From contig NZ_CP115396.1 in the NCBI RefSeq assembly GCF_027625995.1, forward strand, positions 4,154,501 through 4,218,500: a DNA stretch of 64,000 nt. The letters are read 5' to 3'. The DNA comes from Hymenobacter yonginensis. GTDB taxonomy: Bacteria; Bacteroidota; Bacteroidia; Cytophagales; Hymenobacteraceae. The translations under genes were made by a program, and so were the position numbers. Position 1 is the first letter of the stretch; each line of letters starts with the position of its first letter. Below are positions 17,843 to 26,992 of this stretch, piece after piece. Under the pieces are notes generated by a model. It saw only the letters and a program-made list of their open reading frames with translations. It searched no databases and was not told the DNA's origin.

Positions 17843-18676
17843 ATGAACTTCTCTCCCCTGATGCTTGGCGCGGTTGTGCTGCTGGGCCTGGCTGCCTGCG
17901 ACACCGCCAAGCAGGCCACGGAATCCTCGGCCTCCACCACCGATACCGCCGCCGCCACCATGGCCAACACGGCCGCTACGCTGGAAAAGAACGGCATCCG
18001 GCTTACGCCCTTCACCAACTCGCCCCGCTTCCCGGAGGCGCAGCTGGCGCTGAAGTCGCCACCGGCCGGCTCGGTGGTGCCCAGCGGCACCGTGGCCTTC
18101 GACTACGACTTGAGCAACTTTCAGCTCACTAAGATGACCGGTGGCGCGCACGCCGGCCACCTGGCCAACTCGCAGAAAGGCCAGCACATCCACAACATCG
18201 TAGACAACCAGCCCTACTCGGCCCACTACGAAACCGAATTCACCAAGCCCGTAGCCGACGGCCAGCACGTGGTGCTGTCGTTTCTGTCGCGCTCCTACCA
18301 CGAAAGCCTCAAGCACCGCAGCGCCTACGATCTGCGCGTGATTACCGTCGGCAAGGCCGCCCCCGGCACGCCCGCCTTCGACCTGAAAGCGCCGCACCTG
18401 TTCTACAGCCGCCCCAAAGACGTGTATACCGGCGCCGATAAGGAGAAGGTGATGCTGGATTTCTACCTCGTGAACACCACGCTGGAGCCCGGCGGCACGC
18501 AGGTGCGCGCCACTATCAACGGCGCCGAGTTCATGCTGGACCAGTGGGCGCCCTACATGATGGAAGGCCTGCCGATGGGCGAAAACACCGTGAAGCTGGA
18601 GCTGGTTGACGCCAGCGGCAACCTCATCCCCGGCCCCTACAATTCCGTCACCCGCACGTTCTCGCTGCAGCCGTAG
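17843..18676 (+). CDS. Hypothetical lipoprotein
   Basis: This 277-residue protein has a lipoprotein signal (MNFSPLMLGAVVLLGLAAC, cysteine at residue 19). A low-complexity Ala/Thr/Ser linker follows, and then a globular beta-rich domain. The domain contains a histidine-rich stretch (GGAHAGHLANSQKGQHIHNI) and later HVVLSFLSRSYHESLKH, which could bind metal; this is inference from the histidine spacing. The C-terminal part reads like an immunoglobulin or DUF-type sandwich. ATG 17843 is chosen because it places the lipobox at the N-terminus. The closest family is unknown to me. It probably sits in the outer-membrane inner leaflet. Confidence 0.85.
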   Translation: MNFSPLMLGAVVLLGLAACDTAKQATESSASTTDTAAATMANTAATLEKNGIRLTPFTNSPRFPEAQLALKSPPAGSVVPSGTVAFDYDLSNFQLTKMTGGAHAGHLANSQKGQHIHNIVDNQPYSAHYETEFTKPVADGQHVVLSFLSRSYHESLKHRSAYDLRVITVGKAAPGTPAFDLKAPHLFYSRPKDVYTGADKEKVMLDFYLVNTTLEPGGTQVRATINGAEFMLDQWAPYMMEGLPMGENTVKLELVDASGNLIPGPYNSVTRTFSLQP

Positions 18677-18678
18677 CA

Positions 18679-18797
18679 ATAGGGAGTAGGGAGTAGGGCC
18701 TGGGGCTTAGGACCCAGAGGTTCGTCATCGGTTACTGAATGGCGAATTTCTGCTTCATAAGCTCCAGGCCTTATTTCTATGTCCTAATCCCTACGCC
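18679..18797. repeat. Intergenic GGGAGTAGGG / CCCTAC imperfect inverted repeat
   Basis: Between convergent genes, GGGAGTAGGGAGTAGGGCCTGG near 18684 faces the complementary words CCAGGCC and CCTAATCCCTACGCCC near 18760-18800. The pairing is imperfect. It resembles the GAGTA-type inverted repeats elsewhere in the window. Confidence 0.45.
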
Positions 18798-20915
18798 CTA
18801 AAACTGCCGCACGCGCCAAGCCATGGCCACCTCAAAATAGGGGTAGAGGTTGTGGGTGGCGCGGTCTAGGTCGTCGGGGGTGTAGCTGGGGCCTACGAAG
18901 GGGCCGGTACCGAGGCGGTAGCGGTAGAGCGTGCGCAGCTCCTGCAGCCATAGGCTGGCCGAGAGAGCCAGAGCGCCGGCCCGCCGCTCATAGGCCACGT
19001 CGGGGCCCTGCTGGCGGGTGAGGGCGCGCAGGTAGATGAGCGAGGAGCCGCCCGCGTTCTGCACCAGCGCGGCGCGAGCGTGGGTGCGCTGCTCCAGAAA
19101 CCGGTAGCCGAGGCGCAGGCTGCTGGAACTGGCTACCGGCCGGCGGCGACCGGTCCAGCCGTAGCGGAGGCCGCCGCGCAGGTCGTGGGTGATGGTGGTG
19201 TCGAGGGGACTTTCCTTGAAGGCGGGCCAGCGCAGCAGCCCCACGCGGTTTTCGCGACGGGCGTAGTCCAGCACCGTGAGCAGGCGGGGCGTGAGCTGGT
19301 ACGTGAGGTTCTGCTGCTGCTCCAGCACCCGGCTGGCACGGTTGCGCAGCTGCTCGCTGGCCCGGTCGCGCACCTGGTAGCTCACCCACAAGTGGTAGGT
19401 GCTCCGAATGCTGAAGCGCCCCGGCGCCCACGTAAAGCCCGGCTCCCAGTGCAGCAGCCGGTCGGTGTAGTTTTCGGCACTAAGGGCGGCCCGGATAAAC
19501 ACAAACTGCCGGTACTCGCCGGCCACTGCCAGGCTGGTGCGGAAGTTGCCGCGCCAGCGGCCGGTCCAGGTGAGGCGCAGCTGGTGCTGGGCCTCGTCGC
19601 GGTCCTGCTGGTTGTCTTTGCTGGGGGCGGCTACGCGCAGCAGCTGGGCCGCGCCGGTCAGGGAAAGCGCGTGGCGCGGCAGCGGCAGCCAGGTCAGCTC
19701 CCCCTGCCACTGGGTGGTTTGCTCGGTGATGTCCTTGATTCGCTCCCGGGCCAACGCCAACTCGTATTGGGCTGGCGCGAGGTTGCGGGTGTTGCGGAGG
19801 TTGTAGGCACGGTTGCGCTGCCGGTAGTTGAAGTTCAGTACGGCCTGCACCTTGCGCGAGCCCAGGCGCAGCTCCTGGCGAGTGTCCAGCTCGCGCTGGC
19901 GGTAGCCTAGGTTCTGCAGCGTGTCGGCTTCGGGCCCCAGGCGGCGGTAGGCAAAGGCCCGGCTGGGCAGCGCTACGGCATTCACCGACCGAAACGACAC
20001 CTTATCCGACAGGCGGTAGGCCCAGGTCAGCTCGCCGGCCAGCGTGTCGCTCTGGATGCGCTGCACGTTGCCGGGCACGTAGTCTTCGGCGCGGTGGGCG
20101 CGGTAGGCACCGCGCAGCGTGCCGCTGGAATACTGGTCGAAGGTGTGCTCGTAGTAGCCCTCGGCCAGCAGCCGCTGCCACACGCGCGGCCCCAGCTGGG
20201 CGCGGGTGCCCAGCACGCGCAACGCCAGCGGCGGTGCAGCCGCCCCGCGCAGAAACGCCAGCGTCGAGAAGTCGAAGCCGTAGGCCGGGCCGGTGTCCTG
20301 GCGGCCGTTGCGCACATCCTGCACCACGCCGCCAAACCCAATCAGCCGTAGCACCGACAGCGAGTCGGTGGCCTGGGAGGGCAGCAGGCGGGGCAAGGCC
20401 TGCTCGTAGCCGAGGCGGGCCAGCCAGAGGCCGGTGCGGGTGGCGTTGGCGCGGCTTTGCTCGTAGCGCACAAACTGGCCCGCGCGCCAGCCCCGCCGGC
20501 CCAGATCCACGGTGTGCAGGGCGTCGGCGGCGTAGTCTTCGCGCACGAACGGCGGCTGGCCGCGCGAGTCGTAAATCCACTCGCTCAGGAGGCGGTAGCG
20601 CAGCTGCTGGCGGCGGCCCAGGTGCAGCGTGCCCAGCGCGGCCGTGCGCTGCGCGTAGGTGCTCACGCCCACGCGCCGGGCTTGTGTGGTGAGCAGCAGC
20701 AGCGAGTCGGGGGCGGGGGCAACGGTGCGGGCCAGCAGCGGCAGCGTGCCGGCGTCTACCAACGACTGCGCCAAGCCCGGCAGAGAGGCGAAAAGGAAGC
20801 TGAAAATGAGCAGGATTCGCCCCGAAAACCACGGCCGTTTTTCGGCTGTCCGGCAGGCGGTTAGCGGCCCTGCTCCGGCGCCCACGGAATTTGCAACGGA
20901 ACAGAGAAACTCCAT
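18798..20915 (-). CDS. Large hypothetical outer-membrane beta-barrel protein
   Basis: This protein of about 700 residues shows long runs of alternating polar and aromatic residues and ends in phenylalanine (MAWRVRQF), as outer-membrane barrels do. The hydrophobic signal (ILLIFSFLFASLPGLAQS) lies unusually far in, about 33 residues from ATG 20915, and no later in-frame ATG precedes it. A GTG at 20885 would shorten the tail, so the start is uncertain. I see no plug, TonB or enzymatic motif. Arginine content is high in the extramembrane parts. It is convergent with the lipoprotein gene and divergent from the OmpA/PD40 gene. Confidence 0.75.
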   Translation of the reverse strand: MEFLCSVANSVGAGAGPLTACRTAEKRPWFSGRILLIFSFLFASLPGLAQSLVDAGTLPLLARTVAPAPDSLLLLTTQARRVGVSTYAQRTAALGTLHLGRRQQLRYRLLSEWIYDSRGQPPFVREDYAADALHTVDLGRRGWRAGQFVRYEQSRANATRTGLWLARLGYEQALPRLLPSQATDSLSVLRLIGFGGVVQDVRNGRQDTGPAYGFDFSTLAFLRGAAAPPLALRVLGTRAQLGPRVWQRLLAEGYYEHTFDQYSSGTLRGAYRAHRAEDYVPGNVQRIQSDTLAGELTWAYRLSDKVSFRSVNAVALPSRAFAYRRLGPEADTLQNLGYRQRELDTRQELRLGSRKVQAVLNFNYRQRNRAYNLRNTRNLAPAQYELALARERIKDITEQTTQWQGELTWLPLPRHALSLTGAAQLLRVAAPSKDNQQDRDEAQHQLRLTWTGRWRGNFRTSLAVAGEYRQFVFIRAALSAENYTDRLLHWEPGFTWAPGRFSIRSTYHLWVSYQVRDRASEQLRNRASRVLEQQQNLTYQLTPRLLTVLDYARRENRVGLLRWPAFKESPLDTTITHDLRGGLRYGWTGRRRPVASSSSLRLGYRFLEQRTHARAALVQNAGGSSLIYLRALTRQQGPDVAYERRAGALALSASLWLQELRTLYRYRLGTGPFVGPSYTPDDLDRATHNLYPYFEVAMAWRVRQF

Positions 20916-21033
20916 GAGGAAAGCAGCGCAGCGCCAGACGACAAGCAAGTTACTTCATCGGTTGGCGCGCCGCAACCGGCGCTGATTTTTGCGCTTTCAT
21001 CAAAATTTAACGGGGCTAGGCAGCCTATGTGCG

Positions 21034-21041
21034 TACCTTTG
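21034..21041 (+). promoter_or_regulatory. TAnnTTTG (-7) element for the OmpA/PD40 gene
   Basis: TACCTTTG matches the consensus exactly, 116 bp before the chosen ATG at 21158. It implies a leader of about 110 nt. Confidence 0.5.
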
Positions 21042-21157
21042 AGGTTCATGCATCGGGTAGCCGCAACTTCGGAGCCCTACCTCACGTCTCCAATGGCTGG
21101 GAAGCTACTGCTTCCGGCTTGCGCGGGGGCACAAGCTCTATTTTTGCCAATCAGCTT

Positions 21158-23200
21158 ATGAGTGTTCAGAAATTTCTACTGTCGGTAGGGTTGGTAGTGG
21201 GAGGGTTCGTGAGCGTACAGGCACAGCACGCCGTGTGGGCGGCGAAAGTCGCGGCGGTATCGTCGCAGAAAGCGGAGGGCAAAGAAGCCTTTTCGCCGGA
21301 AAAAGTATTGGGTGAGCCCAACGCCCAGCCGCTGGGCCAGGTCAGCAACGAAGCCTGGATTCCGCGCAAGGAAAGCAACGACGAGTTTATTGAGGTGCGG
21401 TTTGGCAAGTCTTTGATTGCCAAGCAGGTGACGGTGGTGGAGAACTTCAACCCCGGCTCGGTGGTCAAGATCGAGCTGATTGATACCCGCGGCGGCAAGC
21501 ACCAGGTGTATGCCAACGACAGCCCGGGCCCGATTCCGGAGCAGTTTCGCTCGCTGCAGGTGACGTTTTCGCCGGGCACCTACCGCACCATCGGCGTGCT
21601 CGTGACCATGAACACCAAGGCCGTGAACGGCGTCAACCAGATCGACGCCATCGGCATTGCCGACGTGGCCGAGACGATGGTGAAGAAGGAGTTCAAGGGC
21701 GAGTCGGAAGGCGTGAAGATTGACTCGGCCATGGTGAACCTGGGCCCGAACGTCAACTCCAAGTATGTGGACACGCACCCGGTTATTTCGCCCGACGGCC
21801 GGACGCTATTCTTTGCCCGTCAGGAAAGCCCCCAGAATGCGGGCGGCGCCAACGACGTGCAGGACGTGTGGTACAGCACCCTCGGCAACGCCAAGAGCAA
21901 GGCCTGGAACCCGGCCAAAAATATCGGCGGCCCCATCAACACGCCCGGCCCCAACGGCCTAGCCTCGGTGTCGTCGGACGGTAATACGGCAGTGCTCATC
22001 AACGTCTACAACGAAGACGGCACGCTCGACCCTAAGGGAGTGAGCATGAGCAAGCGCACCAAAACCGGCTGGAGCCGCCCCGAGAAGATCAACATCGAGG
22101 ATTTCTATAACGACGACGAGGAAAACGTCGACTACTTCCTGGGCACCTCGGGCAAGGTGCTGCTGATGGCCGTAGAGCGCAAAGACGGGCAAGGTCAGCA
22201 GGACATCTTTGTGAGCTTCCGCAATGCCGATGGCAAGTCGTGGAGCAAGCCGCGCAACCTTGGGCCCAGCATCAACACTAAAAAGCCGGAGTTTGCGCCC
22301 TTCCTGGCTTCTGATGGCAAGACGCTGTACTTCGCCTCGGAAGGCCACGGTGGCTACGGCAAGAGCGACGTCTTTTACAGCAAGCGCCTCGACGACAGCT
22401 GGACCAACTGGACCAAGCCCCGCAACCTGGGCCCCAACGTCAACTCGCCCGATTTCGACGCATACTACGTGGTATCGGCGGCCGGCGAGGATGCCTACCT
22501 GGTGTCGACGCGCAACGGCACTGGCAACTCCAAAGACATCTTCCGCATCGGCCTCACGCCCCAGTTCAAGCCCGAAGTGGTAACGCTGGTGCGCGGCCGG
22601 GTCTTGGACGCGGCTACCAAGAAGCCGGTACCGGCCACCATCAAGTACGAAAACCTGCTGACGGGCGAGGAAATCGGGGTAGCCGAAACCAACCCCGTGG
22701 ACGGCTCCTATACCATCGTGCTGCCCTCGGGCATTCAGTACGGCTACCGCGCCGAGGCCCCCAACTACCTGGCTGAAGCCGACAACCTCGACGTGACGGA
22801 CCGCCAGAAGTATTCCGAAGTCACGCAGGATTTGTACCTCGTGCCCTTCGCCGTGGGCCAGACCATCAAGCTGAACAACATTTTCTTCGCCCAGAGTAAA
22901 TACTACCTGCGCGAAAACTCCTATCCCGAGCTGCTGCGCCTGGTGCGCACGCTCAAGGAGTACCCGAACGTGGAAATCAAGCTGGAAGGCCACACCGACA
23001 ACCAGGGCGACCCGGCCCTGAATCTGAAGCTCAGCCAGGACCGCGTGAACGAGGTAAAGAAGTTCCTGGTGCAGAAAGGTATCAAGAGCACCCGCATTGC
23101 CACCGAAGGCTACGGCGACACCAAGCCCGTTGCCAGCAACGACCAGGAAGAAACCCGCAAGCTCAACCGCCGCGTGGAGTTCCGGATTACCAAGAAGTAG
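21158..23200 (+). CDS. OmpA-family protein with PD40 propeller repeats (PorE-like)
   Basis: This 680-residue envelope protein starts with a signal peptide (MSVQKFLLSVGLVVGGFVSVQAQ). Residues 25-190 form a discoidin-like beta domain. A PD40/WD40-like propeller follows at about 210-500 (HPVISPDGRTLFF, FLASDGKTLYFASEG), then a carboxypeptidase-regulatory-like domain (VRGRVLDAATKKPVPATIKY) and a C-terminal OmpA peptidoglycan-binding domain (LEGHTDNQGDPALNLKLSQDRV). This order resembles PorE of the type IX secretion system, except that the N-terminal TPR region is replaced. ATG 21158 is chosen for the signal peptide. The stop codon is followed immediately by a palindromic repeat. Confidence 0.88.
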   Translation: MSVQKFLLSVGLVVGGFVSVQAQHAVWAAKVAAVSSQKAEGKEAFSPEKVLGEPNAQPLGQVSNEAWIPRKESNDEFIEVRFGKSLIAKQVTVVENFNPGSVVKIELIDTRGGKHQVYANDSPGPIPEQFRSLQVTFSPGTYRTIGVLVTMNTKAVNGVNQIDAIGIADVAETMVKKEFKGESEGVKIDSAMVNLGPNVNSKYVDTHPVISPDGRTLFFARQESPQNAGGANDVQDVWYSTLGNAKSKAWNPAKNIGGPINTPGPNGLASVSSDGNTAVLINVYNEDGTLDPKGVSMSKRTKTGWSRPEKINIEDFYNDDEENVDYFLGTSGKVLLMAVERKDGQGQQDIFVSFRNADGKSWSKPRNLGPSINTKKPEFAPFLASDGKTLYFASEGHGGYGKSDVFYSKRLDDSWTNWTKPRNLGPNVNSPDFDAYYVVSAAGEDAYLVSTRNGTGNSKDIFRIGLTPQFKPEVVTLVRGRVLDAATKKPVPATIKYENLLTGEEIGVAETNPVDGSYTIVLPSGIQYGYRAEAPNYLAEADNLDVTDRQKYSEVTQDLYLVPFAVGQTIKLNNIFFAQSKYYLRENSYPELLRLVRTLKEYPNVEIKLEGHTDNQGDPALNLKLSQDRVNEVKKFLVQKGIKSTRIATEGYGDTKPVASNDQEETRKLNRRVEFRITKK

Positions 23201-23463
23201 CCTCACCCCCCGGCCCCGCAAATGCTTGATGCGCATTATCCCGTGGAGAGGGGGAGCCAGCCGACTGCAACGCTGCATCTTCTGCTGGCGCCTCAGATGC
23301 TACTACCACTAAACGCAAAGCGCCCCTACTTTCCGGTAGGGGCGCTTTGCGCTTTTATGCGTTTCATTAAATCGGTAAGCCGTTGCGGAGGCGCCAGCCA
23401 ACGTGGCGGCGTAGGAGTCGCCTGGCTTCCCCTCTTCACGGAAGAGGGGGCCGGGGGGTGAGG
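23201..23463. repeat. CCTCACCCCCCGG-type inverted repeat pair between convergent genes
   Basis: Copy 1 begins at 23201, directly after the OmpA-gene stop, with CCTCACCCCCCGGCCCC. Copy 2 is its reverse complement ending at 23463, three bases from the floA stop. Copy 2 continues into a hairpin (CTCTTCCGTGAAGAGGGG read leftward) and an AAGCCAG tail. In copy 1 the same tail is separated by about 22 unrelated bases (23218-23239), so that copy is disrupted. A terminator lies between them. Confidence 0.75.
23314..23350. terminator. Intrinsic terminator between the OmpA gene and floA
   Basis: A strong near-perfect hairpin (GCAAAGCGCCCCTAC / GTAGGGGCGCTTTGC) is followed by GCTTTTA. It lies between two convergent genes and could serve both. 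Confidence 0.75.
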
Positions 23464-23465
23464 CC

Positions 23466-24467
23466 CTACGACAGACGCCCTTCGTCGCGGCCGGGCTTGC
23501 TGCTGCTGCTCTGACCGCCGGGGTTGGCGATGGAGTCGCGCATGTCGGTGTCGGCCTGCACGTTGCGCATTTTGTAGTAGTCCATCACTCCCAGGTTGCC
23601 GGAGCGGAAGGCTTCGGCAATGGCCTTCGGGATTTCGGCTTCGGCTTCCACCACGCGGGCTTTGGCTTCTTGGGTTTTAGCGCGGTTTTCCTGCTCTACG
23701 GCCACGGCCATGGCGCGGCGCTCCTCGGCCTTGGCTTCGGCTACCTTGAGGTCGGCGGTGGCTTGGTCGATCTGGAGCTTGGCGCCGATGTTCTCGCCGA
23801 TGTCGATGTCGGCAATGTCGATGCTCAGGATTTCGAAGGCGGTGCCGGCATCGAGGCCTTTGCTGAGCACGAGCTTGGAAATCTTGTCGGGGTTTTCGAG
23901 CACTTCCTTGTGCGACTTCGACGAACCGATGCTGGTCACGATGCCCTCGCCGACGCGGGCCAAGATGGTTTCCTCGCCAGCACCGCCCACCAGCTGCGTG
24001 ATGTTGGCGCGCACCGTAATCCGGGCCTTGGCAATCAGCTGGATGCCATCCTGGGCCACGGCGGCCACGTTGGGCGTGTTGATGACTTTGGGGTTTACGC
24101 TGGTCGTCACGGCCTCGAACACGTCGCGCCCGGCCAAGTCGATGGCGGTGGCCTGCTTAAAGGTGAGCGGGATGTTGGCCTTGTCGGCCGAAATCAGGGC
24201 CTTGATGACGCTGGGAATGTTGCCGCCGGCCAGGTAGTGGGTTTCCAGGTCGTTGGCGGTCAGCTCCAGGCCGGCTTTGGTGCTCGTAATCATGGAGTTG
24301 ACGATGAGGGACGGCGGCACCTTGCGCACCCGCATAAACGCCAGTTGGAACAGGCTCACCTTCACCCCCGAAAACAGCGCCGTAATCCAGAGGCTGATGG
24401 GGAAGAAGTACAGGAACACCAGCAGCACAACGGCCCCGACGATAATCGGAAGGAAGGGAGGATTCAT
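23466..24467 (-). CDS. floA: Flotillin-like protein FloA
   Basis: This 333-residue membrane scaffold protein of the FloA/YqfA type organises membrane microdomains and fluidity. It has an N-terminal hydrophobic hairpin (residues 1-30, [20 protein letters not shown]), the SPFH-like region from about residue 35 ([16 protein letters not shown]), and a glutamate/alanine-rich coiled coil at about 225-290 ([20 protein letters not shown]). The C-terminal tail is low-complexity and charged. I chose ATG 24467 over an upstream ATG at 24485, which would lie in a repeat. It follows nfeD on the same strand, the usual partner order in many bacteria. Confidence 0.94.
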   Translation of the reverse strand: MNPPFLPIIVGAVVLLVFLYFFPISLWITALFSGVKVSLFQLAFMRVRKVPPSLIVNSMITSTKAGLELTANDLETHYLAGGNIPSVIKALISADKANIPLTFKQATAIDLAGRDVFEAVTTSVNPKVINTPNVAAVAQDGIQLIAKARITVRANITQLVGGAGEETILARVGEGIVTSIGSSKSHKEVLENPDKISKLVLSKGLDAGTAFEILSIDIADIDIGENIGAKLQIDQATADLKVAEAKAEERRAMAVAVEQENRAKTQEAKARVVEAEAEIPKAIAEAFRSGNLGVMDYYKMRNVQADTDMRDSIANPGGQSSSSKPGRDEGRLS

Positions 24468-24478
24468 AGGGGCGAAAT

Positions 24479-24581
24479 GTAGCACAGGCTTTAGCCTGTG
24501 CCGTGAAAGAAAAAGACCTAGCCAGCAGCTGTGGCAGCGTTGGAGGAGCTGGCCGGCGGCACAAGCTAAAGCTTATGCTAC
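24479..24581. repeat. Inverted pair of GTAG-headed REP-like elements between floA and nfeD
   Basis: The left element begins GTAGCACAGGCTTTAGCC at 24479. The right one, read leftward from 24581, begins GTAGCATAAGCTTTAGC. Each has a GTAG head followed by a palindrome, and the two are inverted and about 100 bp apart. The nfeD stop codon (24573-24575) lies inside the right element. Confidence 0.75.
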
Positions 24582-25040
24582 ACTTTCCACCACAATGCGG
24601 TTTTGCTCGATACGGAGCACGCGCACCTCGGTGCCGGCCGCCACAAACTCACCGCGGGTGGTTACCTCACGGCGGTTTTCGGCGAAGAGCACGGTGCCGG
24701 CTGGGCGCAGAGCCGAGAGCGTGCGGCCGGTGGTGCCGGGCTGCACGTCGGGCAGGCGGGCGTCGCGTACGTGGCCGCTGTTCACGTCGTTGAGGGCCAC
24801 GCGGGCCAGATTTTTGGGCCGCAGCCCCACGTACACCAGCAGCCCCGCCACCACCACCGACGAGGCCAGCAGCACGTGCCCGGTGCCGGAGCCCAGGTCG
24901 CGGTAGGCAAACCAGACGCCGGCCGCCAGCAGCGCGAAGCCCAGCAGCCCCACCACCGTCGTGCCCGGAATAAAGATGACTTCGGCCGCCAGAAACACCA
25001 GGCCAAAAAGCAAAAGCAGCGCAACGGTAAGCCAGTCCAT
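24573..25040 (-). CDS. nfeD: NfeD family membrane protein
   Basis: This 155-residue protein has transmembrane segments at about residues 3-20, 25-45 and 55-72 and a C-terminal OB-fold NfeD domain (VQPGTTGRTLSALRPAGTV to VRVLRIEQNRIVVES). Small NfeD proteins of this type work next to flotillins at the inner membrane, and floA follows directly on the same strand. The serine-protease half found in long NfeD proteins is absent, which is normal for this short class. Its stop codon falls inside a REP-like repeat. Confidence 0.92.
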   Translation of the reverse strand: MDWLTVALLLLFGLVFLAAEVIFIPGTTVVGLLGFALLAAGVWFAYRDLGSGTGHVLLASSVVVAGLLVYVGLRPKNLARVALNDVNSGHVRDARLPDVQPGTTGRTLSALRPAGTVLFAENRREVTTRGEFVAAGTEVRVLRIEQNRIVVESVA

Positions 25041-25079
25041 AGCAGGGAAGGAGTTAGGTTAGGAAAAGATAAGCACAGG

Positions 25080-25321
25080 ATCACGGATTTTTTCGGATTA
25101 GACGGATTTCACGGATTTTGTGGACGGTGCTGTGTTGCTTTCTTCAGTCGAAAACCAACGGAAATCAGCTGGAACCTACCGGAAACCAGTTAGAACCGGC
25201 CGGAAATCAGCTGAAACCCAACAAAAAGAGGCTTGCTGATGGGCAAGCCTCTTTTGCTTTAATAGAACGTCAACCGTTCACAAAATCCGTGAAATCCGTC
25301 TAATCCGAAAAAATCCGTGAT
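25080..25321. repeat. Near-perfect 43-bp inverted repeat enclosing three 21-bp repeats and a terminator
   Basis: Arms 25080-25122 and 25279-25321 are exact reverse complements and continue for six more bases with one mismatch. Each arm is built of the word AATCCGTGAAATCCGT and its kin. Inside are three 21-bp tandem units (25160-25222, GGAAATCAGCTGGAACC type) and a terminator hairpin at 25224-25255. The right arm ends one base before the proS stop codon. Confidence 0.88.
25224..25255. terminator. Bidirectional terminator downstream of proS
   Basis: Perfect 13-bp arms (AAAAGAGGCTTGC / GCAAGCCTCTTTT) with a 6-base loop. Read leftward it ends in a T-run and lies 67 bp after the proS stop, so it most likely ends the proS message. 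Confidence 0.85.
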
Positions 25322-26797
25322 TTAGTAGGCCCGGGCGAAGTACACGCGGCGCTTGCTGGGCTTGCCGGTCAGGATGCAGGTGCCGTCCTCGTCGGGTTCG
25401 GCGAGGGCCATGCACCGGATGGTGGCTTTGGTTTCCTCTTTGATGCGCTCCTCGGTTTCGGAGGTGCCGTCCCAGTGGGCCACCACGAAGCCGCCTTCGC
25501 CTTCCAGCGCCTGCTTGAACTCTTCGTAGGTATCCACGCGGTGCGTGTGGGTTTCGCGGAACTGGTGCGCTTTGCGGTAGATGCTGGTCTGGATGTCGTC
25601 GAGCAGCGCGGCTACGCTGTTCACGATGTCGGCCAGGGGCAGGTTCATCTTCTCCTTGGTGTCGCGGCGGGCTACTTCTACGGTGCCGGCGTCGAGGTCG
25701 CGCATGCCCACGGCCAGGCGTACGGGCACGCCCTTCAGCTCCCACTCGGCAAACTTGTAGCCGGGGCGCTCGGTGTCGCGGTCGTCTACTTTCACCGAAA
25801 TACCGCGCTCAATCAGCCCCATCTGCATCGGGCGGATGCGCTCCAGCAGCTCGTCGAGCTGGCCGGACTTGTAGATGGGCACGATGACCACCTGAATGGG
25901 GGCCAGCTTGGGCGGCAGCACCAGGCCTTCGTCATCGGAGTGGGCCATCACGAGTGCGCCCATCAGGCGGGTGCTCACGCCCCAGCTGGTGCCCCATACG
26001 TACTCCAGGCCGCCTTCCTTGCTTTGGAACTGCACGTCAAACGCCTTGGCGAAGTTCTGGCCCAGGAAATGAGAGGTGCCGGCCTGCAGCGCCTTGCCGT
26101 CCTGCATCAGCCCTTCGATGCAATAGGTGTCCTCGGCGCCGGCAAACCGCTCGTTTTCGGTTTTCACGCCCTTCACTACGGGCAGCGCCATCCATTCCTC
26201 GGCAAACTGGGCGTACACCTCCAGCATCTGGCGGGTTTCGGCTAAGGCTTCCTCGGCGGTGGCGTGGGCGGTGTGGCCCTCCTGCCACAGAAACTCGGCG
26301 GTGCGCAGAAACAGGCGGGTGCGCATCTCCCAACGTACCACGTTGGCCCACTGGTTGATGAGCAGCGGCAGGTCGCGGTAGCTTTGGATCCAGCCTTTGT
26401 AGGTGCTCCAGATGATGGCCTCCGAGGTGGGGCGCACCACCAGCTCCTCTTCCAGCTTGGCGTTGGGGTCGACGCGGAGCTTGCCGGGATTGTCGGGGTC
26501 GGTCTGCAGGCGGTAGTGCGTTACCACCGCGCATTCCTTGGCAAAACCCTCGGCGTTTTTTTCTTCCGCCTCGAACAGACTTTTGGGGACAAACAGCGGG
26601 AAATAAGCGTTTTGATGGCCCGTACGCTTGAACATATCGTCGAGCGTACGCTGCATTTTCTCCCAGATGGCGTAACCGTATGGCTTAATCACCATGCAGC
26701 CTCGTACAGCAGAGTTCTCAGCCAGACCTGCGCGCTTCACCAACTCATTGTACCACAGGGAATAATCCTCGCTCCGCTTGGGCAAACTTTTGCTCAT
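25322..26797 (-). CDS. proS: Prolyl-tRNA synthetase, archaeal/eukaryote-like short type
   Basis: This 491-residue class II synthetase charges tRNA-Pro. It has the class II core [19 protein letters not shown] and the motif-2 region [20 protein letters not shown] near residue 160, an HXGH-less catalytic domain, and an anticodon-binding domain from about residue 290 ([14 protein letters not shown]). The C-terminal zinc-binding-type extension ends in a tyrosine (RRVYFARAY), as in ProS type 3. It lacks the editing insertion of the long bacterial type. It stands alone, with a TATCTTTG element on the opposite strand just outside its start and a large inverted repeat at its stop. Confidence 0.95.
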   Translation of the reverse strand: MSKSLPKRSEDYSLWYNELVKRAGLAENSAVRGCMVIKPYGYAIWEKMQRTLDDMFKRTGHQNAYFPLFVPKSLFEAEEKNAEGFAKECAVVTHYRLQTDPDNPGKLRVDPNAKLEEELVVRPTSEAIIWSTYKGWIQSYRDLPLLINQWANVVRWEMRTRLFLRTAEFLWQEGHTAHATAEEALAETRQMLEVYAQFAEEWMALPVVKGVKTENERFAGAEDTYCIEGLMQDGKALQAGTSHFLGQNFAKAFDVQFQSKEGGLEYVWGTSWGVSTRLMGALVMAHSDDEGLVLPPKLAPIQVVIVPIYKSGQLDELLERIRPMQMGLIERGISVKVDDRDTERPGYKFAEWELKGVPVRLAVGMRDLDAGTVEVARRDTKEKMNLPLADIVNSVAALLDDIQTSIYRKAHQFRETHTHRVDTYEEFKQALEGEGGFVVAHWDGTSETEERIKEETKATIRCMALAEPDEDGTCILTGKPSKRRVYFARAY

Positions 26798-26805
26798 GTT
26801 TCAGG

Positions 26806-26813
26806 TATCTTTG
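26806..26813 (+). promoter_or_regulatory. TAnnTTTG (-7) element divergent from proS
   Basis: TATCTTTG matches the consensus on the rightward strand, 9 bp outside the proS start and 179 bp before the lipoprotein ATG at 26993. A long leader would result if it drives that gene. Confidence 0.4.
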
Positions 26814-26992
26814 GTAAGTTGAAAAAGTTCCCGTTTTGGCCCAAGATTTGTGCTAGACATTTCGGCACCGTTTCGTCGCCAAATTACGTTATTAAACCGG
26901 AGCCTGTCGTCTCGGTCTGCAACTGGTGTAGGCAAGTCTTCGGTGTTTGAGTAGATACTTTCTTTCGCCCGCCTCCTTTTTTGTTAGCCGTC

